Assembly: GCF_030409635.1 (NCBI RefSeq)
Contig: NZ_JAUFQF010000004.1
Location: 716,241-780,240 of the forward strand
From: Vibrio agarivorans
GTDB taxonomy: Bacteria; Pseudomonadota; Gammaproteobacteria; Enterobacterales; Vibrionaceae
Direction: 5' to 3'
Length of the DNA: 64,000 bases
Position numbers and translations under genes: made by a program. Position 1 is the stretch's first letter, and the number at the start of each line of letters is the position of its first letter. Positions 57,311 through 64,000 of this stretch are shown piece after piece. The notes below the pieces were generated by a model. The model had not been told where the DNA came from, ran no database searches, and was given only the letters and a program-made list of their open reading frames with translations.

Positions 57311-58135
57311 CTTGTATCGATTCAAATCTACAAACGCCACAGCAAAGCCTGATAATAAACCTGCTAAGTGCGCGGCATTCGCGATTGCTAGGAAGGGCTG
57401 AACATAACCCAGAGCCAACCAGACCAACATAAAGGCGAATATGGTTCGTGGCATATGAAGACCTAAATGAGGCGCTTTATTCGATAGTAGCCAAACATAT
57501 CCCACTAACGCATAAACCACACCTGACAATCCACCAAAGTTGGCACCTTGCACCCAATATTGCGCAGCGCCAGACAGTGCAGCACTGATCAGAAAGAGTT
57601 TCAGTAGCGGCTTCCAGCCTAACTTCAGTTCAACATCACCGCCTAACTGCCACCACCATAAGGCATTGAAGGCGACATGCATGACCGAAAAATGAAGCAA
57701 AGCATGAGTGAACCAACGCCACAGTTGCCATTGTTGCTGTTCAAACGCTGGAAAATGGAATAGTGAAAAGATCGCCTGTCCCCACCCTACCTGCTGAAGA
57801 ATAAAGACAATACCGCACACCAGCATCACCAGTAGTGTGAATGGTCCGGCTTTGGCTTTAAGCATAGAAAGCATGCTCGGGGTCGAATAACGAAACTGTG
57901 ACTTGCGTGTTTCTGCAACTTCCCATGACGCGGCTTGATATCGCCGATGATGTGGGTCAGCCATAAACTGATGAAGCTCTTCTTCAACCCACATTTGTTG
58001 CGAGTCGTCTTTCAGCCATAAAGCAAAAACACCCTCGCCCTCTGGCATCATTGCTACGTCAACCTGCTTGGTTGCCATGTAATCAATAAATGCCTGTGCC
58101 AATCGTGGGTTGGGTAGTGTAATCAAACGAATCAT
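57299..58135 (-). CDS. glpG: rhomboid intramembrane serine protease GlpG
   Basis: 278 residues. An N-terminal cytoplasmic domain (1-90) and six membrane segments. The catalytic Ser is in GLSGVVYAL (about S204) and His in NAAHLAGLLSG (about H256). It cleaves membrane proteins at orphan transmembrane segments. It starts one base after glpE. Confidence 0.96.
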   Translation of the reverse strand: MIRLITLPNPRLAQAFIDYMATKQVDVAMMPEGEGVFALWLKDDSQQMWVEEELHQFMADPHHRRYQAASWEVAETRKSQFRYSTPSMLSMLKAKAGPFTLLVMLVCGIVFILQQVGWGQAIFSLFHFPAFEQQQWQLWRWFTHALLHFSVMHVAFNALWWWQLGGDVELKLGWKPLLKLFLISAALSGAAQYWVQGANFGGLSGVVYALVGYVWLLSNKAPHLGLHMPRTIFAFMLVWLALGYVQPFLAIANAAHLAGLLSGFAVAFVDLNRYKKGA

Positions 58136-58136
58136 A

Positions 58137-58460
58137 TTAGCTCATTCTTTCTACGGGTAAAGCTGCACGCTGCCAAGCTTCAAAGCCACCATCAACACTA
58201 TAAACCTGTTCAAAACCTTGATTCACTAAGTACTGTGCTGCACCTTGGCTACTCACTCCGTGATAACACATCACTAATATAGGTGTTTCAAAGTCTACGT
58301 CATTCATAAAAGACACTATCGTATCGTTTGTTAAATGGTAAGCATCAACAGCATGAGCAACGGCAAAAGATTGAGGGTCACGAATATCCACTAAGTGCGC
58401 CTCTTCTTGCTTCATCAAGGCTAATGCGGAAGTGACGTCAATGTGGGAAAACTGGTCCAT
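58137..58460 (-). CDS. glpE: thiosulfate sulfurtransferase GlpE
   Basis: 107 residues from ATG 58460 (further codons upstream are open but not family-like). A single rhodanese domain with Cys65 in MCYHGVSSQ. It transfers sulfur from thiosulfate to cyanide or thioredoxin. It heads the glpEG operon; the 516-bp gap upstream has many DnaA boxes. Confidence 0.95.
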   Translation of the reverse strand: MDQFSHIDVTSALALMKQEEAHLVDIRDPQSFAVAHAVDAYHLTNDTIVSFMNDVDFETPILVMCYHGVSSQGAAQYLVNQGFEQVYSVDGGFEAWQRAALPVERMS

Positions 58461-58540
58461 GTTAAGGCTTTCTACTCTAATAAATCGTGACCACAGTTTA
58501 ACACTATCCCAAGGCAAGCACAGAGTTTAGTCGATCTATC

Positions 58541-58847
58541 TTATCCACCAGCGTTGAAAATTTGAGCGTTTGTGGATAAATCTGTGGATTGCGTTGATAA
58601 AGTGTTTCTGTAGAAAATGATCCACAATATGTAGTGATGATCATGATCATACTGTGTTTAAGTCATTCGTTATTCACAAACCCAAAATATGTGTTCAAGC
58701 CAGATATGACCGAGTTCTTTACAATGATCAAATAATTAACCCACAAAGTTATACACAGGGGATGGTTGTTAATTCACTTCACACAACGATCGTGTGAATA
58801 ACATACTGTGATCACTGTAATTACTTATCCCGTGTATTTGTGGATTA
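58541..58847. promoter_or_regulatory. cluster of DnaA boxes and GATC sites
   Basis: Within the non-coding gap 58461-58976, perfect TTATNCACA matches are at 58571-58579 (minus), 58670-58678, 58749-58757 and 58793-58801 (minus). One-mismatch sites are at 58541-58549, 58618-58626 and 58839-58847 (minus). GATC occurs at least eight times between 58533 and 58813. This density is like oriC or a DnaA-titration locus such as datA; it could also regulate glpE. Confidence 0.7.
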
Positions 58848-58923
58848 GCTGACAGTACAAAGTGCTCTATAAAAAAGAGAAGTTCGATAATAAGAAGGGA
58901 TAGGCTGGCTATAAAAACAAAAA

Positions 58924-58945
58924 CGCCAAGGCAAAAACCTTGGCG
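58924..58945 (-). terminator. intrinsic terminator of rpoH
   Basis: CGCCAAGG/CCTTGGCG, 8-bp perfect stem, followed by TTTTTGTTTTT on the minus strand. Confidence 0.88.
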
Positions 58946-58976
58946 CTTAACAAGCGAGAGATATTGAAAGCTTGGC

Positions 58977-59834
58977 TTAGAATTCACCCACCGCCAGCTT
59001 CAACTTCTTCATCGCGTTCTTTTCTAGTTGACGAATACGCTCTGCAGAAACACCGTAGTTATCTGCTAAGTCTTGCAACGTCGATTTCTGGTCATCCAAC
59101 CAACGAGAGCGAACAATATGTTGGCTACGCTCATCAAGGCTTGAAAGCGCTAGCATTAAGCGGTTGTTCGTATGAGACTCCCAGTTCTCCGCTTCTACAT
59201 TTTCTGCAAGATCGGAAGACTTATCTTCTAGATAAAGTACTGGAGCCGTCGACACTGATGATGAGTCGTCGTCATCCACTGTTAGCTCAAAGGCAGCATC
59301 TTGCGCAGCAAGACGTGATTCCATTTCGCGTACTTCAGAAGGCTCAACACCTAACTCTCTCGCGACAGTCTCTACTTCACCATTATTGAACCAACCTAAA
59401 CGCTTTTTCGATTTGCGTAGGTTGAAGAACAGTTTGCGTTGAGCTTTGGTTGTTGCGATCTTTACAATACGCCAGTTACGAAGCACATATTCATGGATTT
59501 CGGCTTTGATCCAGTGCACAGCGAAAGACACTAGTCGAACCCCAACTTCTGGGTTGAAGCGCTTAACCGCTTTCATCAAACCGATGTTACCTTCTTGCAC
59601 TAAGTCAGCCATTGGAAGACCGTAGCCAGAGTATCCTCGTGCTACGTGAACGACGAATCGAAGGTGCGACAGGATCAGGCCTTTCGCCGCGTCGATCTCA
59701 CCTTTGTAGTGCAATCGCTCAGCGAATTCACGCTCCTCATCAGCAGTCAGCATTGGGTAGCTGTTTACTGATTGGATGTAGCTGTCTAGGCTATCTTGCG
59801 TTACGACCGCCATTGGATATGCTGATTTGGTCAT
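58977..59834 (-). CDS. rpoH: RNA polymerase sigma-32 (heat shock)
   Basis: 285 residues. The RpoH box [10 protein letters not shown] is present, along with region 2 ([22 protein letters not shown]) and region 4 HTH ([24 protein letters not shown]). It directs heat-shock transcription. It follows ftsX on the same strand, 150 bp downstream, as in E. coli. Confidence 0.98.
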   Translation of the reverse strand: MTKSAYPMAVVTQDSLDSYIQSVNSYPMLTADEEREFAERLHYKGEIDAAKGLILSHLRFVVHVARGYSGYGLPMADLVQEGNIGLMKAVKRFNPEVGVRLVSFAVHWIKAEIHEYVLRNWRIVKIATTKAQRKLFFNLRKSKKRLGWFNNGEVETVARELGVEPSEVREMESRLAAQDAAFELTVDDDDSSSVSTAPVLYLEDKSSDLAENVEAENWESHTNNRLMLALSSLDERSQHIVRSRWLDDQKSTLQDLADNYGVSAERIRQLEKNAMKKLKLAVGEF

Positions 59835-59984
59835 TCAATTCCTCATTACTATGTTAACTATGAAGATCTCGCCTTCATTAAAGGTGTTTAAAACATGCAC
59901 TCTTTGAAAGCGATAGATCATTATGCACAAACTATCGCCTATTTCAAGCGGTGTTGCTTTATCCGTTACTGAGACCACATAAGC

Positions 59985-60965
59985 TTACACAGGTTCAATT
60001 TCATTAAGGTGACGCTGGGCCGATAATTTAGCTGCAAGACAGCCGATAAAGGTTCCGAGCATCAACAGCAGTAGTGATTCATCCCAGTTCAAGCCTAACA
60101 ATCTGAATTGGCTATCATAAAGCGTGGCCAGATTTTCAACCGCACTATTGAAGATAACCGTAAGTAGTGCCGTGAAGATCCATGCAGTGATCGACCCTAA
60201 CAAACCAAACCACATACCAGAATACAGATAAGGACGCAAAATAAATTGATCCGTTGCGCCGATCAATTTCATTGTTTGGATCTCTTCTTTGTTTGCTAGC
60301 ACATTAAAGCGTAATGTATTACCGACAATCAGAAACACCGAGCTCAGCATAAGCACTGATAACACGGTAATGACACCATTCATCAAGGTTCGGATCGCAC
60401 TCACACGACTCAACCAGTCTTCATCGATACGAATATCAGAAATACCGTCTATCGAACCCAATTGGTTCACAATGCTATTCACCGTAGCACTGTTATCAAT
60501 ACTAGGATTGATAACAAACACACCTGGCAGAGCATAGCCATCAAGTAACTCAATGGCATTATCAAAGCCCGTATGTCCGCTCAAGTCGGCCAACCCCTGT
60601 TGTGATGAAATATATTCAACGTTGTCCACCAGCGGCCAACTTTCTATTTCATCTTTCATTACCATCGCTCGCGCTTCTGGTAGCTGCTCTGTGAGAAAGA
60701 CACTCACTTGCGATGTGGTCGCGACTTGATTCGTCACATAGGCGATGTTCTTACCCATAAGATATAAGCAAGCAGGCAGTGCCAAAGCCATCGAGATCAC
60801 TGCAAGAGTAAGGATATTGCCAAGAGGTCGATGCCAAAGCGCACCCAATGAGCTTTTAGCTTGCTTGAAGTGAGCTTTGAAAAAGCCATCCGTCTTTGGC
60901 CGTGCTGCCTTTGGTCGCTTTGAGCGGCTATTGACGGCACTTTTCTTGCGCATATTAAGAGCCAT
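59985..60965 (-). CDS. ftsX: cell division protein FtsX
   Basis: About 326 residues starting at ATG 60965 (GAGG 9 bp upstream). MTM at 60971 and MRKK at 60953 are alternative starts. Four membrane segments with a large periplasmic loop; the cytoplasmic N-terminus is basic. With FtsE it activates septal peptidoglycan hydrolases through EnvC. The start overlaps the end of ftsE. Confidence 0.96.
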   Translation of the reverse strand: MALNMRKKSAVNSRSKRPKAARPKTDGFFKAHFKQAKSSLGALWHRPLGNILTLAVISMALALPACLYLMGKNIAYVTNQVATTSQVSVFLTEQLPEARAMVMKDEIESWPLVDNVEYISSQQGLADLSGHTGFDNAIELLDGYALPGVFVINPSIDNSATVNSIVNQLGSIDGISDIRIDEDWLSRVSAIRTLMNGVITVLSVLMLSSVFLIVGNTLRFNVLANKEEIQTMKLIGATDQFILRPYLYSGMWFGLLGSITAWIFTALLTVIFNSAVENLATLYDSQFRLLGLNWDESLLLLMLGTFIGCLAAKLSAQRHLNEIEPV

Positions 60966-61629
60966 GGTCATGTACCTCACTCAAGAAGCCTTGGTTTAGT
61001 TCAAGGTGACGATATTGAGGTCGTGAGTTCACTAAACTAATGTCGTGAGTAGCTATTAATATCGTCACCCCAGCTCGGTTAAACTCTTCAAACAACTTTA
61101 ATACTCGACTAGAAAGCTCGGGATCTAAGTTACCCGTCGGCTCATCCGCAAGCAGCAAGGTCGGTCGATTCACCACGGCTCGAGCAATACCAACACGCTG
61201 CTGCTCACCACCCGATAATTGGCTTGGTAAACAACGCACTTTATCAAGTAGACCTATCTTATCGAGTGCAGCAGAAACACGACGTTTAATCTCTTCTTCT
61301 GAATACGACTCGATACGCATCGGCAAGGCAACATTGTCAAAGACACTGCGATCCATCAACAAACGATGCTCTTGGAAGACAATACCGATATTTCGACGCA
61401 AGAACGGAATATCGCGCGCCGGTATTTGAGAAATATCGTGGCCGTTAAACCACACCTTGCCATCAGAAGGGCGCTCAATGGCACAGATCAGCTTCAAAAG
61501 CGTACTTTTACCTGCACCTGAATGCCCGCCTAAAAACGCCATTTCACCTTTATGAAGGTGGAAATCTACCTTTTGAAGCGCTTGACGCCCACCACGATAA
61601 GCTTTGCTTACTTGCTGGAATTTAATCAC
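60955..61629 (-). CDS. ftsE: cell division ATP-binding protein FtsE
   Basis: 224 residues. Walker [10 protein letters not shown], signature [10 protein letters not shown], Walker [13 protein letters not shown] and switch ATHD. ABC-type partner of FtsX. It lies between ftsY (35 bp) and ftsX (overlap). Confidence 0.98.
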   Translation of the reverse strand: MIKFQQVSKAYRGGRQALQKVDFHLHKGEMAFLGGHSGAGKSTLLKLICAIERPSDGKVWFNGHDISQIPARDIPFLRRNIGIVFQEHRLLMDRSVFDNVALPMRIESYSEEEIKRRVSAALDKIGLLDKVRCLPSQLSGGEQQRVGIARAVVNRPTLLLADEPTGNLDPELSSRVLKLFEEFNRAGVTILIATHDISLVNSRPQYRHLELNQGFLSEVHDHGS

Positions 61630-61664
61630 CGACTATCCCTCGATCCTTGTTGGCAAAACTGCCG

Positions 61665-62864
61665 TTACTCGTCGCGGCTAAATAAAGCGTCTATAAACTC
61701 TTGAGTTTCAAATGGACGTAAATCGTCAATTCCTTCACCGACACCAATGTAACGGATAGGAATTTGGAATTGATCAGCAAGTGCGAAGATCACGCCACCT
61801 TTCGCCGTTCCATCAAGCTTAGTTAATGTAATACCGGTTAGTGGTGCTACTTCGGAAAATAGTTTAGCTTGGCTGATGGCGTTTTGGCCTGTCGCAGCGT
61901 CTAGAGTCAACATGATTTCATGCGGAGCACTGCCATCAATTTTTTGCATGACACGGACAATTTTGCGCAGCTCTTCCATCAAGTTGCTCTTATTCTGCAA
62001 ACGACCCGCGGTATCAGCGATAACAACATCAACACCTCGTGCTTTTGCCGCTTCAATCGCATCGTAGATCACAGAAGCACTATCGGCACCCGTATGCTGA
62101 GCAATGACCGGAACATCATTACGCTGCCCCCATACTTGCAACTGCTCAACCGCCGCAGCTCGGAAGGTATCACCCGCGGCAAGCATCACCTTCTTGCCTT
62201 GCGCTTGGAACTGCTTAGCGAGCTTGCCAATCGTCGTAGTTTTACCAACACCGTTTACACCTACCATTAAGATAACGTAAGGCGTTTTCGTCGTATCTAT
62301 CTCTAGTGGTTTTTCTACTGTAGAGAGAATTTCAGCCATCTCTTCTTTAAGCAGACCATACAAGGCTTCACCATCTTTTAAGTCTTGACGAGAGGCTTTT
62401 TCGGTAAGGTTATCGATGATCTTTAATGTCGTATCCATACCAACATCTGCAATCAGAAGTTGCTCTTCAAGCTCTTCAAATAGGTCATCATCTATCTCTT
62501 TGCCTTTGAAAAGACCAAAGAAGCCAGCACCGATATTAGCTTTGGTGCGCGCTAAACTGCGTTTTAGGCGAGCAAAGAAGCTTTCCGTCGGCTTCTGCTG
62601 TACTTCTTCTTGAATCACTTCAGGAGCTGCAACTTCAGGCTCCTCGACTGCTTCTGCTTCTGCTTCTGCTTCTGCTTCTGCTTCTGCTTCTGCTTCTGCT
62701 TCTGCTTCTTCAGTGTCAGTTGGAGTCGTATCTTGTGCAACATTCTCTTCTGTTGGCTCACTGCTCTCTGCTGCAGTCTCTTCTACAGGCGTCTCTGGTT
62801 TCGCTTGCTCTTCGTCACCAAAGCCTAACCAAGAAAGTAATCCGCGCTTTTTCTTCTCTGCCAT
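61665..62864 (-). CDS. ftsY: signal recognition particle receptor FtsY
   Basis: 399 residues. An acidic N-terminal A domain (1-100) precedes the NG domain with the GTPase motifs GVNGVGKTTTIGKLA, DTAGRLQ and TKLDGTAKGG. It docks SRP-ribosome complexes at SecYEG. The A domain contains an Ala-Glu dipeptide repeat encoded by a hexanucleotide repeat (see 62651-62704). Divergent from rsmD. Confidence 0.97.
   Translation of the reverse strand: MAEKKKRGLLSWLGFGDEEQAKPETPVEETAAESSEPTEENVAQDTTPTDTEEAEAEAEAEAEAEAEAEAEAVEEPEVAAPEVIQEEVQQKPTESFFARLKRSLARTKANIGAGFFGLFKGKEIDDDLFEELEEQLLIADVGMDTTLKIIDNLTEKASRQDLKDGEALYGLLKEEMAEILSTVEKPLEIDTTKTPYVILMVGVNGVGKTTTIGKLAKQFQAQGKKVMLAAGDTFRAAAVEQLQVWGQRNDVPVIAQHTGADSASVIYDAIEAAKARGVDVVIADTAGRLQNKSNLMEELRKIVRVMQKIDGSAPHEIMLTLDAATGQNAISQAKLFSEVAPLTGITLTKLDGTAKGGVIFALADQFQIPIRYIGVGEGIDDLRPFETQEFIDALFSRDE
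62651..62704. repeat. hexanucleotide tandem repeat in ftsY
   Basis: Nine perfect units of CTTCTG (CAGAAG on the coding strand) encoding Ala-Glu dipeptides in the FtsY acidic domain. As 6-bp units keep frame, copy number can change without loss of function. Confidence 0.95.
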
Positions 62865-63155
62865 TTTAAGGAATATCCTAGATTTAAATCTTAAACTTTA
62901 TCGACCATGCGAGAAATAACTCGATAGCGAGGTTTGCTTTTCTGCATGCTTGATCAATCAAACTGGGTAATTGATTCAACCCACCCCACTTTACGTTATC
63001 AAAGACTTTATGAAGACCGTTTGAAATCGTGGAGGGTCGTATCACTAAAAACTATTTACAGGTACACTTTAGTGTACAAATCTTAAGTACAGCTCAATAT
63101 GAACAAAGCTTGAGCGACTGAATATAGTATCACTTAATTAGCGGTCAAAAAATCT
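62865..63155. other. ftsY-rsmD divergent gap
   Basis: 291 bp between divergent genes that must hold both promoters. I see no ORF, repeat or RNA motif. Confidence 0.5.
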
Positions 63156-63755
63156 ATGGTAAGACGACGCCAGCAAAATTCATCACAAAAACAAGCTTCT
63201 CTTGGCTCGATTCGCATTATTAGCGGGTTATGGCGAGGAAGAAAACTGCCCGTACACGACGCCGAGGGTCTCAGACCAACAACCGATCGCGTAAAAGAGA
63301 CCGTATTTAACTGGCTCGCGCAGGATGTGCCAAAGTCTCGTTGTCTCGATGTCTTTGCTGGCTCTGGAGGGCTTGGTTTTGAAGCCGCTTCTCGCCAAGC
63401 AGAAAAAGTGACAATGCTAGAGCTCAACAATAAGGCTTTCCAGCAGTTAAAAAGCAATGTTGCGACGCTAAAAGCGAGTAATATTGACGCGGTACAAACC
63501 GATGCACTGGCTTACCTGAAGCAGCCGGGGTCAGCGTATGACGTTGTCTTTATCGACCCACCGTTTCATCAAGGCTTAGTCGATGAGTGTATTCAGCTAC
63601 TCGAGCAAAATGGCTGGTTGAGCGATAACGCAATGATCTATCTCGAAACAGAGAGAGAGCTCGATGTATCTAGCGTACCAACAACGTGGTCACTGCACAG
63701 AGAAAAGCAGGCTGGCCAAGTGGCATTTCGCCTATATGAGAGAGAGGTAAACTAA
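63156..63755 (+). CDS. rsmD: 16S rRNA (guanine-966-N2)-methyltransferase
   Basis: 199 residues. The region RIISGLWRGRKLPV, the AdoMet motif CLDVFAGSGGLGFEA, and DPPFHQG match RsmD, which modifies G966 of 16S rRNA. Its stop is 1 bp before the next gene. Confidence 0.96.
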   Translation: MVRRRQQNSSQKQASLGSIRIISGLWRGRKLPVHDAEGLRPTTDRVKETVFNWLAQDVPKSRCLDVFAGSGGLGFEAASRQAEKVTMLELNNKAFQQLKSNVATLKASNIDAVQTDALAYLKQPGSAYDVVFIDPPFHQGLVDECIQLLEQNGWLSDNAMIYLETERELDVSSVPTTWSLHREKQAGQVAFRLYEREVN

Positions 63756-63756
63756 A

Positions 63757-64000
63757 ATGACGTGGCTCATTCTGTTAGCAAAGGGACTATTTCTTGCGGT
63801 TTGGGGTGTCTTGTTTAGTAACTTTTTTACTTCATACCCACACGAAGTCACTATCGTACTGTTTGTTATTCTTGGGTTCATGATATTGATGCATACGATG
63901 CAGGCGGCAATCTTTATAACAGCGCTGCGCAAGCGCGTGCCCTTAACCCTAGGCGACAAACTATCGCTACTTGTCTTTGGTGTATTCGGATTGCTGGGTA
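63757..64000 (+). CDS. DUF1145 (YhhL) family membrane protein, partial
   Basis: An ATG 1 bp after rsmD opens a frame running off the window, 81 codons here. It is hydrophobic (LLAKGLFLAVWGVLFSNFF; VLFVILGFMILMH) and matches DUF1145/YhhL, which follows rsmD in E. coli. The C-terminus is outside the window. Confidence 0.82.
   Translation, partial: MTWLILLAKGLFLAVWGVLFSNFFTSYPHEVTIVLFVILGFMILMHTMQAAIFITALRKRVPLTLGDKLSLLVFGVFGLLG

Noticed and set aside
62610..62828. Plus-strand ORF with Cys-Phe repeats opposite ftsY
   Set aside because: Antisense reading of the hexanucleotide repeat; no SD and a low-complexity product.

Overview
The window is a piece of a Vibrio chromosome, most likely the large chromosome. 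The gene content and order are those of Vibrionaceae: gmk-rpoZ-spoT-trmH, coaBC-slmA-lpx, pyrE/rph/yicC, an rrn operon with Ile and Ala spacer tRNAs and a distal tRNA-Asp, btuB, trmA, fabR/sthA, lexA-dinF, plsB, ubiCA, glpEG, rpoH, ftsYEX and rsmD. I cannot name the species from sequence alone.

1-14.7 kb is a beta-glucoside utilisation locus. A LacI-type repressor heads an operon of a periplasmic binding protein, two permeases, a GH1 beta-glucosidase and a MalK-type ATPase. A GH94 disaccharide phosphorylase follows. Beyond a terminator lie an aldose 1-epimerase (reverse strand), a large GH116 glycosidase and a second LacI-type regulator. All the enzymes lack signal peptides, so disaccharides appear to be imported and then hydrolysed or phosphorolysed in the cytoplasm. 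The operon promoter carries a CRP site and a LacI-type operator at the spacing expected for a class II CRP promoter.

14.7-27 kb is core genome. The NCS2 purine permease has a guanine-class purine riboswitch in its leader and a PurR-like operator further upstream. gmk, rpoZ, spoT, trmH, radC, coaBC, slmA, a lipid A acyltransferase, pyrE, rph and yicC follow.

27.3-33.2 kb is a complete rRNA operon on the minus strand (16S, tRNA-Ile, tRNA-Ala, 23S, 5S, tRNA-Asp) with two promoters. A membrane-anchored RRM protein, murI, a DUF71-family PP-loop protein and btuB with a cobalamin riboswitch lead up to trmA.

38.6-47.6 kb is an integrated mobile element of 8,998 bp between two perfect 41-bp repeats. 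It sits in the 3' end of trmA, replaces the last codons of that gene and separates it from its terminator. It carries a tyrosine integrase, AlpA and a second HTH protein, a YagK/YfjJ (inovirus Gp2-like) protein, a serine recombinase, a zinc-ribbon protein of unknown function, and a two-gene pair of a DUF4297 (Cap4-like) nuclease and a Rad50/SMC-like ATPase with a zinc hook. That pair resembles Lamassu-type anti-phage systems and is the best candidate here for a poorly described system. No conjugation or virion genes are visible, so it looks like a satellite or mobilisable island.

47.7-64 kb is core genome again: yijD-fabR, sthA, lexA-dinF with two SOS boxes, plsB, ubiCA, a FliL-like protein, glpEG, rpoH, ftsYEX, rsmD and the start of a DUF1145 gene. 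The rpoH-glpE gap holds a dense cluster of DnaA-box and GATC motifs.
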